From Xanthobacteraceae bacterium 501b (lineage in GTDB: Bacteria; Pseudomonadota; Alphaproteobacteria; Rhizobiales; Xanthobacteraceae), in assembly GCA_000378025.1 (NCBI GenBank), contig KB899087.1, positions 1,116,001-1,180,000 on the forward strand: 64,000 nucleotides of DNA. Reading direction: 5' to 3'. A program made the position numbers and the translations under genes. Within the stretch, counting starts at the first letter, position 1, and each line of letters starts with the position of its first letter. Shown here piece after piece: positions 1 to 9,931 of this stretch. The notes beneath the pieces were generated by a model. That model ran no database searches. It saw nothing but the letters and a program-made list of their open reading frames with translations, and was not told where the DNA came from.

Positions 1-531
1 GCGGCGCGTGCCCAGCGTCAGCTCGATCAGATAGTCATTATGGCTGCCGGCATAGATCGAGGTGTGGAACTGTTCATTGGCCTCGCGATAGGCCGCAAAG
101 TCGCCCAGTCGCATGAGTTCGCCCATGCCGAAATGCAGACGCTCCAGCTGCTGCCGCTCCGGCGGCGTCATATTGAGCGCACTAATTCCGGCGCAGAGCG
201 CTTCCAGCTCGGCCATCACCTCGAACATGTTCTGCAGCCGCGCGACGCTCGGGCGCGCCACCACGGCGCCGCGATGCGGGCGGGCATCCACCAGGCCCGA
301 GGCGGCCAGCTCGCGCAGCGCTTCGCGCACGGGGGTGCGCGACACGCCGAAGCGGGAGGCGAGGGCGGTCTCGTCCAGTGCCGTGCCGGGCGGCAGCGCA
401 CCGCGGGTAATCTCGTCGGCCAATTGCATGCGCAACTCCTCGGCCCGCGTCACGCGCAAGGGGCGAGCGCCATTGGTGCGGGCGCCGGTGGTTGGCCGAT
501 CAAGGGGCAGGCGGACGGGCAGCACCGACAT
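1..531 (-). CDS. GntR-family (FCD) transcriptional regulator, 3' end outside window
   Basis: DNA-binding regulator of the GntR superfamily, FadR/FCD branch; the window edge cuts it after 177 codons. Residues 29-93 form the winged helix-turn-helix (ASRFGVSRTPVREALREL is the recognition region). An all-helical FCD effector domain begins near residue 98 (FEVMAELEALCAG, then EANEQFH). FCD proteins usually sense a small organic acid, but the ligand cannot be read here. It lies 84 bp downstream of the hpxZ-like gene on the same strand, so the two may be co-transcribed and the regulator may control a catabolic cluster beyond the window. The ATG at 531 has no clear ribosome-binding site; an in-frame GTG at 543 is the alternative. 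Confidence 0.85.
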   Translation of the reverse strand, partial: MSVLPVRLPLDRPTTGARTNGARPLRVTRAEELRMQLADEITRGALPPGTALDETALASRFGVSRTPVREALRELAASGLVDARPHRGAVVARPSVARLQNMFEVMAELEALCAGISALNMTPPERQQLERLHFGMGELMRLGDFAAYREANEQFHTSIYAGSHNDYLIELTLGTRR

Positions 532-615
532 GAGCAAACACACGACAGACAGAAGCGCCCGAACGCCGGGCGACCACTGGCATCTTTAGCCGTCGCACCG
601 GGCTTCACCAAGAGC

Positions 616-996
616 TCAGAGGGGATCGTCGATCACGCTGACATGCGCGGCGGCGACCTTCCAGCCCTGCGGGGTCCGCATCCATGTCTGCATCTGCCGG
701 CCGATGCGACCCGCCGCACGCCGAAACAAGGTGGAGGCTACCGCCATGTCGCGGCCATAGGTGGTGATGACCGTGCCTTCCAGCGTGCGCTCCAGCCCGG
801 CGGGTGAGCGGGCGGCGCGAAAGGCACGGATGGCCTCGATGCCATAGAGATTCTCACCGCCGCCATAGCGGATCGTGCGGGCATCGTCCCAGAACAGCGC
901 GTCGAGCGCGGCGACATCATTGCCGACCAGCGCCCGCTCATAACGCTCGAAGGCGGCGCGGACCTCGGCCACCACTTCGGGAAGATCGATGTCCAT
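616..996 (-). CDS. hpxZ: HpxZ/AtzH-like protein (SnoaL/NTF2-fold family)
   Basis: 126-residue protein of the AtzH-like/DUF3225 group, which includes HpxZ from the oxalurate branch of purine degradation in Klebsiella. The family is a small cone-shaped fold ([21 protein letters not shown], then [18 protein letters not shown]) and is mostly found beside amidases and ureide-degrading enzymes. The exact biochemical role of HpxZ is unsettled. The start at 996 is preferred to the longer frame from 1035 because the family begins with [13 protein letters not shown] sequence and GAGGGG lies at the right distance. The neighbour downstream is a GntR/FCD regulator; no purine or triazine enzyme is in the window, so pathway assignment is tentative. 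Confidence 0.72.
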   Translation of the reverse strand: MDIDLPEVVAEVRAAFERYERALVGNDVAALDALFWDDARTIRYGGGENLYGIEAIRAFRAARSPAGLERTLEGTVITTYGRDMAVASTLFRRAAGRIGRQMQTWMRTPQGWKVAAAHVSVIDDPL

Positions 997-1053
997 GCGC
1001 GGCCCCTCATCTCGCTGGCGAAGGCCTGAGCACACAGGCGCGCGGTGGCGGCG

Positions 1054-2274
1054 TCAATCCTCCAGCCGCAGAATCTCGCACATCTCACCGGCTTCGGCCG
1101 CCGGGGCATGCGGGCGGCGGACGAGAAGAATGTCGGCGCGGGCGAGGTTGCGCAGCATGGAACTGTCCTGTACCGGCAGCGCCCGCACCAGCGGCACGCC
1201 GTCGGTATGGCCGACGATTTCCGCCCGCTGGAAATCCATGCGCTGCTCGTTCGCCTTCACATCGGCCGCGAGGCGGGCGGGCACGAGTTCGGGATGGGCC
1301 GGCACCGCAAGCCCCTGCAGCGCCTTGATGAGCGGCACCAGGAACAGCAGCGCGCAGACATGGGCCGAAACGGGGTTGCCGGGAAGCCCGAGCACCTGCG
1401 TCTGCGTCGCGGCGGCGCGGCCGAACATCAGCGGCTTGCCGGGACGGAGCGCGATCTTGTGGACCGCCAGCGCGACGCCCTGCGCGGTGAGAGCGGGGGC
1501 GATCAGGTCATGGTCGCCGACCGAGGCACCGCCCGTCGTCACCAGCACGTCGAAGCCGCCATCGAGGGCGGCGCGCACGCCCGCCTGGGTCGCCTCCATC
1601 GTGTCGGGCAGAATGCCGAGATCCGTCACCTCGGCCCCGGTGGCGAGGGCCAGCGCAGCGACCGAATAGAGATTGGAGACGATGACCTGATGCGGGTTTG
1701 CCCCCGCGCCCGGGCGCACCAGCTCGTCGCCGGTGGAGAGCAGGGCGACGCGCGGCCGGCGCGCCACGCTTACCGTGTCGACATCGCCAGCCGCGACCAA
1801 TGCGAGGTCGCGCGCCCGCAGGCGGTGGCCTTGCGGCAGCAGCGTCTCGCCGGCGGCGAAGTCGCCACCCGCGCGGCGGATGTGCCGGCCTTGTGTCGCC
1901 GCCTCGGTGAGGGTGATGGCGTTGCCCTCGCGGCGGGTGTCTTCCTGGATGATGATGGCGTCGGCACCCTCGGGCAGCACCGCGCCGGTGAAGATGCGGA
2001 CCGTGGTGCCGGGCTCGACGCGGCCGACAAAGGGGCGACCGGCGGCGGATTCGCCAATGAGTTCAAGGGTGGTAGGCACGCTCGACACGTCCAGTGCCCG
2101 CACGGCGTAGCCGTCCATGGCGGAAACGTCGGCACCCGGCGTGGTGCGGCGGGCGAGCACCGGGGCGGCGAGAACCCGGCCGGCAGCCTCAGCCAGCCCG
2201 ACTGGTTCGGCACCGAGCGGCGCGGCGGTGGAGAGGAGGAGGGCCAGCGCCTCCTCAACCGGCATCAGCGCCAT
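1054..2274 (-). CDS. moeA: Molybdopterin molybdenumtransferase MoeA
   Basis: Inserts molybdate into adenylylated molybdopterin, the last general step of molybdenum cofactor synthesis (cytoplasmic). 406 residues, normal for the family. Visible motifs: SAMDGYAV near the N terminus, STGDELV and TTGGASVGDHD in the MogA-like nucleotide-binding domain, and GLPGNPVSAHV near the C terminus. The start at 2274 follows GGAGAG and sits 10 bp after the moaC stop; the frame stays open to 2319 but that would overlap moaC. Last gene of the ppiD-trpEGDC-moaC-moeA series, so it is probably translated from a shared transcript. Confidence 0.95.
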   Translation of the reverse strand: MALMPVEEALALLLSTAAPLGAEPVGLAEAAGRVLAAPVLARRTTPGADVSAMDGYAVRALDVSSVPTTLELIGESAAGRPFVGRVEPGTTVRIFTGAVLPEGADAIIIQEDTRREGNAITLTEAATQGRHIRRAGGDFAAGETLLPQGHRLRARDLALVAAGDVDTVSVARRPRVALLSTGDELVRPGAGANPHQVIVSNLYSVAALALATGAEVTDLGILPDTMEATQAGVRAALDGGFDVLVTTGGASVGDHDLIAPALTAQGVALAVHKIALRPGKPLMFGRAAATQTQVLGLPGNPVSAHVCALLFLVPLIKALQGLAVPAHPELVPARLAADVKANEQRMDFQRAEIVGHTDGVPLVRALPVQDSSMLRNLARADILLVRRPHAPAAEAGEMCEILRLED

Positions 2275-2284
2275 GGTTCTCTCC

Positions 2285-2770
2285 TCAATCCGCCTGCCAA
2301 TGCCCTGATCGGCCGCCATTTTTTTCGAGCAGCCGGACGTTGCCGATCCGCATGCCGCGATCGACCGCTTTCGCCATGTCGTAAATGGTGAGGCAGGCGA
2401 CGGTGACGGCTGTCAGGGCTTCCATCTCGACCCCGGTCTGGCCGCTGGTGCGGACAGTGGCGTGGACGATGAGGCCAGTGAGAGCAGGGTGGGGCGTGAT
2501 GTCGACCGCGACTTTGGACAGCAGCAGCGCATGGCAGAGCGGGATCAGATCATGGGTGCGCTTGGCCGCCATGATGCCGGCGAGCCGGGCGGTGCCGATC
2601 ACATCGCCCTTCTTGGCGTTGCCGGAAAGGATGAGATCGAGCGTCTCCGGCCGCATCGTCACCTCGCCTGCGGCGACCGCCACGCGGTCGGTCACGGCCT
2701 TGTCGGCGACATCCACCATGTTGGCCGCGCCGGCGGCGTCAAGATGGGTCAGGCGGGGTTCGTCGCTCAT
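2285..2770 (-). CDS. moaC: Cyclic pyranopterin monophosphate synthase MoaC
   Basis: Converts 3',8-cyclo-7,8-dihydro-GTP (the MoaA product) to cyclic pyranopterin monophosphate in molybdenum cofactor synthesis. 161 residues, full length. Diagnostic stretches are [18 protein letters not shown] and [19 protein letters not shown]; the usual CHPL reads CHAL here. The ATG lies 3 bp after the trpC stop, and 10 bp separate its own stop from moeA, so trpC-moaC-moeA is one tightly packed unit. moaA is not in the window. Confidence 0.96.
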   Translation of the reverse strand: MSDEPRLTHLDAAGAANMVDVADKAVTDRVAVAAGEVTMRPETLDLILSGNAKKGDVIGTARLAGIMAAKRTHDLIPLCHALLLSKVAVDITPHPALTGLIVHATVRTSGQTGVEMEALTAVTVACLTIYDMAKAVDRGMRIGNVRLLEKNGGRSGHWQAD

Positions 2771-2773
2771 CGC

Positions 2774-3589
2774 TCAGCCGGCCGCGCGGGCGGGGACGGA
2801 AGGGGCGAGCAGGGCGCGCGTCGCCGCCGCCACGTCGGGCTGGCGCATCAGGCTTTCGCCGACAAGAATGCAGTTGATGCTCACCTGCGCCAGCCGGGCG
2901 ATATCATCCGGCGTGAAGATGCCGCTTTCGCCGACGATCACCCGGTCCGACGGAATGCGTGGGGCGAGCCGCTCGGAGGTTTCCAGCGTCACCTCGAAAT
3001 TGCGCAGGTTGCGATTGTTGATGCCGACCAGCCGCGCCGGCAGCTTCAACGCGCGGTCGAGCTCGGCATCGTCATGCACCTCGACCAACGCGTCCATGCC
3101 GAGGCCATGGGCGGTCTGGACAAGGTCGAGCGCCAGCGCATCGTCGACGCAGGCCATGATGACGAGGATGCAGTCCGCGCCCCAGCTGCGCGCCTCGAAA
3201 ACCTGGTAGGTGTCGTAAAGGAAATCCTTGCGCAGCGCGGGCAGGGCGCAGGCGGCGCGGGCGGCAACGAGGAATTCCGGCGCGCCGTGGAAGGAGGGGC
3301 TGTCGGTGAGCACCGAGAGGCACGCCGCGCCGCCTTCTTCATACGCCCGGGCCAGCGAAGGCGGGTCGAAATCGGCGCGGATCAGTCCCTTGGAGGGGCT
3401 GGCTTTCTTGATCTCGGCGATCAGCGCCGTGTGGCCTGCCGCGATCTTCGCCTCAATGGCCCGCAGGAAGCCGCGTGCCGCCGGCTGCGCCTCGGCCTCG
3501 GCCCGCACGCCAGCCAAAGGGCGCTCGCGCTTGGCGGTGGCGATCTCCTCGCGCTTATAGGCGCCGATCTTTTCCAGAATGTCGGCCAT
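2774..3589 (-). CDS. trpC: Indole-3-glycerol phosphate synthase TrpC
   Basis: Closes the indole ring from carboxyphenylamino-deoxyribulose phosphate in tryptophan synthesis. 271 residues, a monofunctional TIM barrel not fused to TrpF. Motifs in order: [14 protein letters not shown] (catalytic lysines), [34 protein letters not shown] and [16 protein letters not shown] precedes the ATG, which lies 9 bp after the trpD stop. Part of trpEGDC; trpF, trpB and trpA are not in the window, the usual split in alphaproteobacteria. Confidence 0.97.
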   Translation of the reverse strand: MADILEKIGAYKREEIATAKRERPLAGVRAEAEAQPAARGFLRAIEAKIAAGHTALIAEIKKASPSKGLIRADFDPPSLARAYEEGGAACLSVLTDSPSFHGAPEFLVAARAACALPALRKDFLYDTYQVFEARSWGADCILVIMACVDDALALDLVQTAHGLGMDALVEVHDDAELDRALKLPARLVGINNRNLRNFEVTLETSERLAPRIPSDRVIVGESGIFTPDDIARLAQVSINCILVGESLMRQPDVAAATRALLAPSVPARAAG

Positions 3590-3598
3590 GCCGCGCTC

Positions 3599-4624
3599 CT
3601 ATTCTGCCGCCGCAACAGCGGAGGCGGCGACCAGCCGGTCGAGTGCCGCCGCCGCATGGCCACCCGCCAGGCTGGCGCGGGCCAGCTCCAGCCCGGCGCC
3701 GAGCTCGTCCACCTTGCCAGCCACTACAAGCGCGGCGGCGGCGTTGAGCAAAGCGACATCGGCATAGGCGCTCGGCTCGCCATTGAGCACGGCGCGCAGC
3801 GCCAGCGCATTGGCGGCGCCGTCGCCGCCCTTCAGCGCTTCCGGCGTGGCGCGGGTGAGGCCGAACGTCTCCGGCGCGATCTCGAAGCTGCGAATGGCGC
3901 CGTCCTTCAATTCGGCGACATGGGTCGGGCCTGTCGTGGTGATCTCGTCGAGGCCGTCGGAGCCGTGGACCACCCAGGCGCGGGTCGAGCCGAGCGTGCG
4001 CAGCACCTCGGCGATGGGCTCGACCCAGCCGCGGGCAAACACGCCGACCATCTGTCGGGTCACGCCGGCCGGGTTCGACAGCGGGCCGATCAGGTTAAAG
4101 ATGGTGCGCGTGCCCATTTCAACCCGGGTCGGGCCGACATGCTTCATCGCCGGGTGATGGGCGGGAGCGAACATGAAGCCGATGCCGGCCTCGCTGATGC
4201 AACGGGAGATGGCGGCTGGCGACAGGTCGATGGTGACGCCCAGCGCCATCAGTACGTCGGCGGCGCCTGATTTGGAGGAGAGCGCGCGATTGCCGTGCTT
4301 GGCCACCGGCACGCCCGCGCCGGCGACGATGAAGGCGGCGCAGGTGGAGATGTTGTAGGAGCCGGAGGCATCGCCCCCGGTGCCGACCACGTCCACCGCG
4401 TCGGCCGGCGCGTCCACCCGCAGCATCTTGGCGCGCATGGTGGAGACGGCGCCGGCGATCTCGTCGATCGCCTCGCCGCGCACCCGAAGCGCCATGAGGA
4501 TGGCGCCAATCTGCGAGGGGGTCGCCTCGCCCGACATCATCACGTCGAAGGCGGCGGCAGCTTCCGCCCGCGTCAGCGTGGTGCCGGTCGCCAGCTTGCC
4601 GATGATGGGCTTGAGGTTGTCCAT
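3599..4624 (-). CDS. trpD: Anthranilate phosphoribosyltransferase TrpD
   Basis: Transfers phosphoribose from PRPP to anthranilate. 341 residues from the preferred ATG. The PRPP-binding signature is clear: [17 protein letters not shown] and [18 protein letters not shown]. The start is ambiguous: a GTG at 4660 overlaps the trpG stop as GTGA, which would favour translational coupling, but family members begin at the [10 protein letters not shown] segment, whose ATG at 4624 is preceded by CAGGG. The 12 extra residues would be AQQAG-like filler. Third of four trp genes in one run. Confidence 0.95.
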   Translation of the reverse strand: MDNLKPIIGKLATGTTLTRAEAAAAFDVMMSGEATPSQIGAILMALRVRGEAIDEIAGAVSTMRAKMLRVDAPADAVDVVGTGGDASGSYNISTCAAFIVAGAGVPVAKHGNRALSSKSGAADVLMALGVTIDLSPAAISRCISEAGIGFMFAPAHHPAMKHVGPTRVEMGTRTIFNLIGPLSNPAGVTRQMVGVFARGWVEPIAEVLRTLGSTRAWVVHGSDGLDEITTTGPTHVAELKDGAIRSFEIAPETFGLTRATPEALKGGDGAANALALRAVLNGEPSAYADVALLNAAAALVVAGKVDELGAGLELARASLAGGHAAAALDRLVAASAVAAAE

Positions 4625-4656
4625 ATGGCCCTGCGTCCCCGCCTGTTGTGCCGCGC

Positions 4657-5265
4657 TCACGCCGCCCGGGTCCGGCCGGGGCCGGCATTCCAGGCGCGCG
4701 CGAGATCGAGGAAGTTCTTGAGGATGGTCCGGCCGTGCTCGGAGGCGATGCTCTCCGGGTGGAACTGCACCCCGTGCACGGGCAGATGCTTGTGGGAGAG
4801 GCCCATGATGAGCCCATCCTCGGTCTGGGCGGTCACGGTCAGCGCGTCGGGCAGCGTGTCGCGCTTCACCACCAGCGAGTGGTAGCGGGTGGCGCGCAGC
4901 GTGCCGTTGATGCCGTGGAACACGCCCTCATTGCTGTGGCTGATGTCGGAGAGCTTGCCGTGGATCGGCTGCGGCGCGCGCACCACATCGCCGCCGAACA
5001 CCTGGCCGATCGCCTGGTGGCCAAGGCACACGCCGAAGACAGGCACGCCCTCCTTCGCCGCGCGCTCGATCAGGGCGCAGGAAATGCCGGCTTCGTTGGG
5101 GGTCGCCGGCCCGGGCGAGATGACGATCGCCTCGGGCTTCAGCGCCATGGCCTCGTCGACGGTGAGGGTGTCGTTGCGGCGCACATCCACCTCGGCGCCG
5201 AGGCCACCGATATAGTGGACCAGGTTCCAGGTGAAGCTGTCGTAATTGTCGATGAGCAGGATCAT
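4657..5265 (-). CDS. trpG: Anthranilate synthase glutamine amidotransferase subunit TrpG
   Basis: Class I glutamine amidotransferase that supplies ammonia to TrpE. 202 residues. Cysteine nucleophile at C80 in [12 protein letters not shown], and the His/Glu pair in [23 protein letters not shown] near residue 51 forms the oxyanion region. It could also serve PabB for folate, as some TrpG proteins do. A 139-bp gap separates it from trpE upstream, the only loose joint in the cluster; it overlaps the long trpD frame by 4 bp. Confidence 0.96.
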   Translation of the reverse strand: MILLIDNYDSFTWNLVHYIGGLGAEVDVRRNDTLTVDEAMALKPEAIVISPGPATPNEAGISCALIERAAKEGVPVFGVCLGHQAIGQVFGGDVVRAPQPIHGKLSDISHSNEGVFHGINGTLRATRYHSLVVKRDTLPDALTVTAQTEDGLIMGLSHKHLPVHGVQFHPESIASEHGRTILKNFLDLARAWNAGPGRTRAA

Positions 5266-5404
5266 CGTGCGTCCATCCGCCGGCGTGATGCGGCTGTGAA
5301 AAGGTCTAGGTTGTGTTCCGGCGCGGGGTCAAGCCGCACCGTCCGGCGATCGTCTCTATCGCCAGCCCCGCCATCGCGCGTGACCCCGCTCCCCGCTCAT
5401 CGCC

Positions 5405-6919
5405 TCACTGCCCCCGGCCGGCCCGGGCGGCGAAGCGCACGGCTTCCTCGCCGGCGCGGAACAGCGCCTTGGCCTTGTTGACGCATTCCTGCAATTCGCT
5501 CTCGGGCACGGAATCATAGACGATGCCGGCGCCCGCCTGCACATACATCCGCCCGTCCTTCACCACGGCGGTGCGCAGCACGATGCAGGTGTCCATCTCG
5601 CCATCGGCGCCGAAATAGCCGATGGCGCCGGCATAGATGCCGCGCTTGTCGCGCTCCAGCTCGTCGATGATCTCCATCGCCCGTACCTTCGGCGCCCCGG
5701 AGACAGTGCCGGCCGGGAAGCCGGCGGCGAGGGCGTCGAGCGCATCCCGGCGCGGGTCGAGCGTGCCCTCGACATTGGAGACGATGTGCATGACCTGGCT
5801 GTAGCGCTCGACGAAGAAGCTGTCGGTGACATGCACCGAGCCGATGGTGGCGACGCGGCCGACATCGTTGCGCCCGAGGTCCAGCAGCATCAGGTGCTCA
5901 GCGCGCTCCTTCGGGTCGGCGAGGAGTTCCTCCTCCAGCGCCTTGTCCTCATGTGGGGTGGCGCCGCGCCGGCGGGTGCCGGCGATCGGGCGGATGGTGA
6001 CGGTGTCGGCGCGCAGGCGCACCAGGATCTCCGGGCTGGAGCAGACCAGCGAGAACCCGCCGAAGTTGAAATAGACCAGGAACGGCGCCGGGTTGATGCG
6101 GCGCAGCGCCCGGTAGAGCGAGAAGGGCGGCAGGTTGAACGGTGCCTCGAAACGCTGCGAGAGCACCACCTGGAAGATGTCGCCGGCGCGGATGTACTCC
6201 TTGGCCCGCTCGACCATGTCGAGATAGGCCGCGGGCTCGGTGTTGGACTGCGGCTCCACCGCCTGGTGGAAGGCGTCCTCGGATGGCAGGTTGGGCAGCG
6301 CGCTGTCGAGCGCCGCCACCACCTTCTCCAGCCGCAGGCGCGCCGCTTCATAGGCGGCTGCCGCCGGCACGCCGGCATCGGGACGCACAGGGGTGACGAC
6401 GGTGATCTCGTCGCGCACAGCGTCGAACACCACCATGACCGTGGGCCGGATGAAGATCGCGTCGGGCACACCGAACACGTCCGGCTTGGGCGCCGGCAGG
6501 CGCTCCATCTGCCGCACCATGTCGTAGCCGAGATAGCCGAACACGCCCGCCGCCATGGGCGGGGCGCCTTCCGGCAGATGGATGCGCGATTCCTCGACCA
6601 GCGCCCGCAGCGCCAGCAATGGCGGCTGCGCGCAGGGCTCGAAGGCCTCGGCGTCGGTGGCGGCGCGCCGGTTGATCTCGGCGCGGTCGCCATGGCAGCG
6701 CCAGATCACGTCCGGGTCGATACCGATCATCGAGTAGCGCCCGCGCGTGGCGCCGCCCTCGACCGATTCGAGCAGGAAGCTGTTGGGCCGCTCGCCGGCG
6801 ATCTTCAGGAAGGCCGAGACCGGGGTTTCGAGGTCGGCGATCAGCGTGGTGGTGACGACCTGCGCTTCGCCGCGCTGATAAAGGGCGGCGAAGGCGTCCG
6901 CTTCGGGAGTAAGGCTCAT
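5405..6919 (-). CDS. trpE: Anthranilate synthase component I TrpE
   Basis: Makes anthranilate from chorismate with ammonia from TrpG. 504 residues. The N-terminal NSFLLESVEGG carries the LLES tryptophan-binding motif, so feedback inhibition is expected. The chorismate-binding part contains PIAGTRRRG, LLDLGRNDVGRVA, GTVSGAPKVRAMEI and YAGAIGYFG. The ATG lies 15 bp after the ppiD stop with GAGGCGG upstream, so trpE seems to be read from the ppiD transcript rather than from its own leader; no attenuator is visible. Confidence 0.97.
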   Translation of the reverse strand: MSLTPEADAFAALYQRGEAQVVTTTLIADLETPVSAFLKIAGERPNSFLLESVEGGATRGRYSMIGIDPDVIWRCHGDRAEINRRAATDAEAFEPCAQPPLLALRALVEESRIHLPEGAPPMAAGVFGYLGYDMVRQMERLPAPKPDVFGVPDAIFIRPTVMVVFDAVRDEITVVTPVRPDAGVPAAAAYEAARLRLEKVVAALDSALPNLPSEDAFHQAVEPQSNTEPAAYLDMVERAKEYIRAGDIFQVVLSQRFEAPFNLPPFSLYRALRRINPAPFLVYFNFGGFSLVCSSPEILVRLRADTVTIRPIAGTRRRGATPHEDKALEEELLADPKERAEHLMLLDLGRNDVGRVATIGSVHVTDSFFVERYSQVMHIVSNVEGTLDPRRDALDALAAGFPAGTVSGAPKVRAMEIIDELERDKRGIYAGAIGYFGADGEMDTCIVLRTAVVKDGRMYVQAGAGIVYDSVPESELQECVNKAKALFRAGEEAVRFAARAGRGQ

Positions 6920-6934
6920 GACCCGTGTTCCGCC

Positions 6935-8827
6935 TCAGTTCACCGCGTCGGTGCCGACGATCTGGTCGAGCGCGGCGCGGTTGATGCGGGCGCCGAGGCG
7001 CGTCTGCAGCTCGACGAGATATTCGGTCATCAGGTCGTTCTGCAGGCTCTGGCGCAGATCGGAGACCAGCTTCTCGTCTGTGGCGGCGGTGGAGCTGGGC
7101 ACGCTGGTGCGCAGCACCTGGAACAGCAGCCGGCTCTCGCCCGCTTCCGCCATCGAGCTGCCGACGCCGCCCTCGGGCGTTTCGAACACGGCGGCCATGA
7201 TGTCCTGCGGCACGCCATCGGCGGTACGGCCGCGGCGCAGGCCGTTGGCGGCGCGCAGTTCGAGCCCCGCCTCGGTCACGGCCTGGTCGAAGGGTGTGCC
7301 GGCGGCGATCTTCGCTTTGATCTCCTCGACCCGCGCGTCGAGCGCCTGGGCGACCTGGTCCTGCTTCCAGCGATCGAGAACCTGCGCGCGCGCCTCCTCG
7401 AAGGAACGGTCGCGCGGCGGGGTGATCTCGTCGACCTGGTACCAGACATAGCCGCCATTCTGCGGCAGCTGGACAGGATCGTTCTCGCTGCCGACATCGG
7501 CGGCGAAGGCGCCGCGCAGCACGTCCGACCGGGCCGGGAAGGAGGCGATCGCCGTTCCGTCCGGTGCCTGGCCCTGGATGCTGGTGTCGAAGCTCTGCAG
7601 CTTCACGCCGACCTTGCCGGCGATCTCGGCCAGCTGGGCGCCGCCGGCGCGCTCGTCCTCGATCGTGTCGTAGGTGGTCAGCATCGCCCGGCGGGCGGCG
7701 TTGACCTGCAGCGCGGCGCGAATCGCCGGCGCCACCTCCGCCAGCGGCTGGACGGCGCCCGGGGTGATGGCGCCGATATGCACGATGACGGGGCCGAAGC
7801 GGCCAGCGATCACGCCGCTGGTGCCTTCGGCCGGGAGGGAGAAGGCGGCATCGGCGACCTGGCGGTCGATGATGTCGGCGCGGGAGACGTCGCCGAGGTC
7901 GACATCTTTGGCGCTCAGCTTGCGCTCTGTGACGATGTCGGCGAAGGGCGTGCCGGCCTTGATCCGCGCGGCGGCGGCATCGGCTTCTTCCTGCGAGGGG
8001 AAGACCAGCTGCTGGACGACGCGCTTTTCCGGCGTGCCATAGGTGGAGAGGTTGGCGTTATAGGCGGCCTCGACCTCGGCGTCGGACACGGTTTCGCTCG
8101 ATGCCAGCGCTTCCGGCGTCAGCACCAGCACGCCGATCTTGCGGAATTCCGGCGCCCGGAAGGCGACCTTGCGCGCGTCGAAGAACGTCTTCAGCTCCTC
8201 CTCGGAAGGATCGGCCGGGGCGGCGAGGGAGGCGGGGGACAGCATCGCGTAATTGACAGAGCGCTCTTCGCCCTCGTAGCGGGCCAGGGCATCCTTGAGC
8301 ACCTGCGGCACCTCGACGCCGCCGCCGAGCGACTGGATCAACTGCTGGCGCAAGGCGAGCCCGCGTTCCGCCGCGACGAAACGGGCCTCGGTGAAGCCGT
8401 TGGAGCGCAGCAGCTGGTTGAAATAGGCCGGATCGAAGCTGCCGCTCGGGCCGTGGAAGGCCGGGTTGGCCTGCACCCGCTTGGCGATCTCTTCATCGGA
8501 AAGCGCGAGGCCGAGCGACTTCGCCTGGTCGTTCAGCGCCGCCTCGGCGAGCTGCTCGTTCAAAAGCTGGTCGGGAATGCCGAAGGCGCGCGCCTGGTCG
8601 GGCGTGATGCCGCGCTTGAGCTGCTGGCTGATCTGCTGGAGCCGCTCCTGATAGGCCTGGCGGAATTCCGGCACGGTGATCTCGCTGTCGCCGATGGTCG
8701 CCAGCGTCTGGCCGCCGAAGCCGCGAAACACATCGGCGATGCCCCAGACCGCGAAGCTGAGGATGAGGAGACCCATCAGGATCTTGGCGACAATTCCGGT
8801 AGAGCTCTTGCGCAGCGACTCAAGCAT
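6935..8827 (-). CDS. ppiD: Peptidyl-prolyl cis-trans isomerase PpiD (SurA-N and parvulin domains)
   Basis: Inner-membrane-anchored periplasmic chaperone/isomerase. 630 residues: a short cytoplasmic N terminus, one transmembrane helix at about 13-35 (VAKILMGLLILSFAVWGIADV), a SurA_N-like helical chaperone domain (about 40-180, EITVPEFRQAYQERLQQ), a parvulin domain near 265-360, and a C-terminal helical segment. First gene of the ppiD-trpEGDC-moaC-moeA run; ppiD directly before trpE is common in Hyphomicrobiales. A sigma70-like promoter lies 54 bp upstream. Confidence 0.93.
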   Translation of the reverse strand: MLESLRKSSTGIVAKILMGLLILSFAVWGIADVFRGFGGQTLATIGDSEITVPEFRQAYQERLQQISQQLKRGITPDQARAFGIPDQLLNEQLAEAALNDQAKSLGLALSDEEIAKRVQANPAFHGPSGSFDPAYFNQLLRSNGFTEARFVAAERGLALRQQLIQSLGGGVEVPQVLKDALARYEGEERSVNYAMLSPASLAAPADPSEEELKTFFDARKVAFRAPEFRKIGVLVLTPEALASSETVSDAEVEAAYNANLSTYGTPEKRVVQQLVFPSQEEADAAAARIKAGTPFADIVTERKLSAKDVDLGDVSRADIIDRQVADAAFSLPAEGTSGVIAGRFGPVIVHIGAITPGAVQPLAEVAPAIRAALQVNAARRAMLTTYDTIEDERAGGAQLAEIAGKVGVKLQSFDTSIQGQAPDGTAIASFPARSDVLRGAFAADVGSENDPVQLPQNGGYVWYQVDEITPPRDRSFEEARAQVLDRWKQDQVAQALDARVEEIKAKIAAGTPFDQAVTEAGLELRAANGLRRGRTADGVPQDIMAAVFETPEGGVGSSMAEAGESRLLFQVLRTSVPSSTAATDEKLVSDLRQSLQNDLMTEYLVELQTRLGARINRAALDQIVGTDAVN

Positions 8828-8880
8828 TTCATTCTCGTCTGGCGTCGGGCGGGCAACGGCCCGGGGCGCGAAAGGCGCGC

Positions 8881-8909
8881 ATAATAGGGAGGCGTCCCCG
8901 CCGCCGCAA
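8881..8909 (-). promoter_or_regulatory. Predicted sigma70-type promoter for ppiD-trp-moa operon
   Basis: Reading the minus strand, TTGCGG (8909-8904) and TATTAT (8886-8881) are separated by exactly 17 bp, and the -10 box lies 54 bp before the ppiD ATG. It is the best match in the 187-bp divergent spacer between ppiD and tpiA. Prediction by eye only. Confidence 0.45.
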
Positions 8910-9014
8910 CGGCACTGATACGACCTTCCCGCAACGAAAGCCGCTGCGCCGGCACAGACGGTCTGTTATGAGGCGATGGCGCGGAGCTTTTACAGTGCAG
9001 GAGCTTGGAACGGT

Positions 9015-9764
9015 ATGAAGATGCGTCGTCCGCTGGTTGCCGGCAATTGGAAGATGAACGGCCTGACGGCCTCGCTCGCCGAATTCGGTCGCATTGTCGA
9101 CGGGTATGACGCGGCGCTGAAGGCCAAGGCCGATCTGCTGGTGTGCCCGCCGGCGACGCTGCTGGGCGCCTTCGCCGCCGCCCGTGGCGATGTCGGCGTC
9201 GGCGGGCAGGATTGCCACGCCAAGCCCTTTGGCGCCCATACCGGCGACATCGCTGCCGAGATGCTGGCCGACGCCGGCGCCAGCGCCGTCATCGTCGGCC
9301 ATTCGGAGCGCCGGCAGGACCATCGCGAAAGCAATGGCGAGGTGCGCGCCAAGGCCGAGGCGGCTCGCCGCGCCGGGCTCGTCGCCATCGTCTGCGTCGG
9401 CGAGACGCGAGCCGAGCGCGAGGCGGGGCAGGCGCTGGATGTGGTGCGCGGCCAGCTGGAGGGATCGATTCCCGACGGCGCGACGGCGGCCGATCTTGTG
9501 GTCGCCTATGAGCCGGTCTGGGCGATCGGCACCGGCCTGACCCCGACCAATGAAGACATCGCCGAGATGCACTCCGCGCTGCGCACGGCGCTCAAGGCGC
9601 GTTTCGGCGAGGAGGGCGAAGGGTTCCTGCTGCTTTATGGCGGCTCGGTGAAGCCGGACAATGCCACCGAAATTCTCGCCGTGGCCGATGTGGACGGCGC
9701 GCTGGTCGGTGGGGCGAGCCTCAAGGCCGAGTCTTTTCTCGCCATTGCGCGTGCCTATCTCTAG
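9015..9764 (+). CDS. tpiA: Triose-phosphate isomerase
   Basis: Interconverts dihydroxyacetone phosphate and glyceraldehyde 3-phosphate. 249 residues. Motifs: GNWKMNG at the N terminus (substrate lysine), VGHSERRQ (catalytic His), [11 protein letters not shown] (catalytic Glu and the start of the flexible loop) and [11 protein letters not shown] (phosphate binding). The start at 9015 is chosen because family members begin just before the GNWKMNG strand; the frame is open to 8976. AGGAG is 12-16 bp upstream. Divergent from ppiD, first of a plus-strand run with secG and pyrG. Confidence 0.97.
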   Translation: MKMRRPLVAGNWKMNGLTASLAEFGRIVDGYDAALKAKADLLVCPPATLLGAFAAARGDVGVGGQDCHAKPFGAHTGDIAAEMLADAGASAVIVGHSERRQDHRESNGEVRAKAEAARRAGLVAIVCVGETRAEREAGQALDVVRGQLEGSIPDGATAADLVVAYEPVWAIGTGLTPTNEDIAEMHSALRTALKARFGEEGEGFLLLYGGSVKPDNATEILAVADVDGALVGGASLKAESFLAIARAYL

Positions 9765-9931
9765 GCGCAGTGCGTCGTTCCGGGGCGCGGCGAGGGGTGT
9801 TCGTCCTCCGGCTTAGGTGCGGTGGCTGGAAACCCCGGCCGCAATCGTGTAGGAACGCGCCCAAAGATGGCGGCGCGTCGAGTCCGGGACAGGGCTCGTG
9901 CGCCGCTGCATGAGCATTTTGAAGGCGTCAG

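Noticed and set aside
5786..8884. 1032-codon open frame on the plus strand opposite trpE and ppiD
   Set aside because: It is fully antisense to two well-supported genes, is Arg/His/Gly/Gln-rich without recognisable domains, and is explained by high G+C in third positions of the sense genes.
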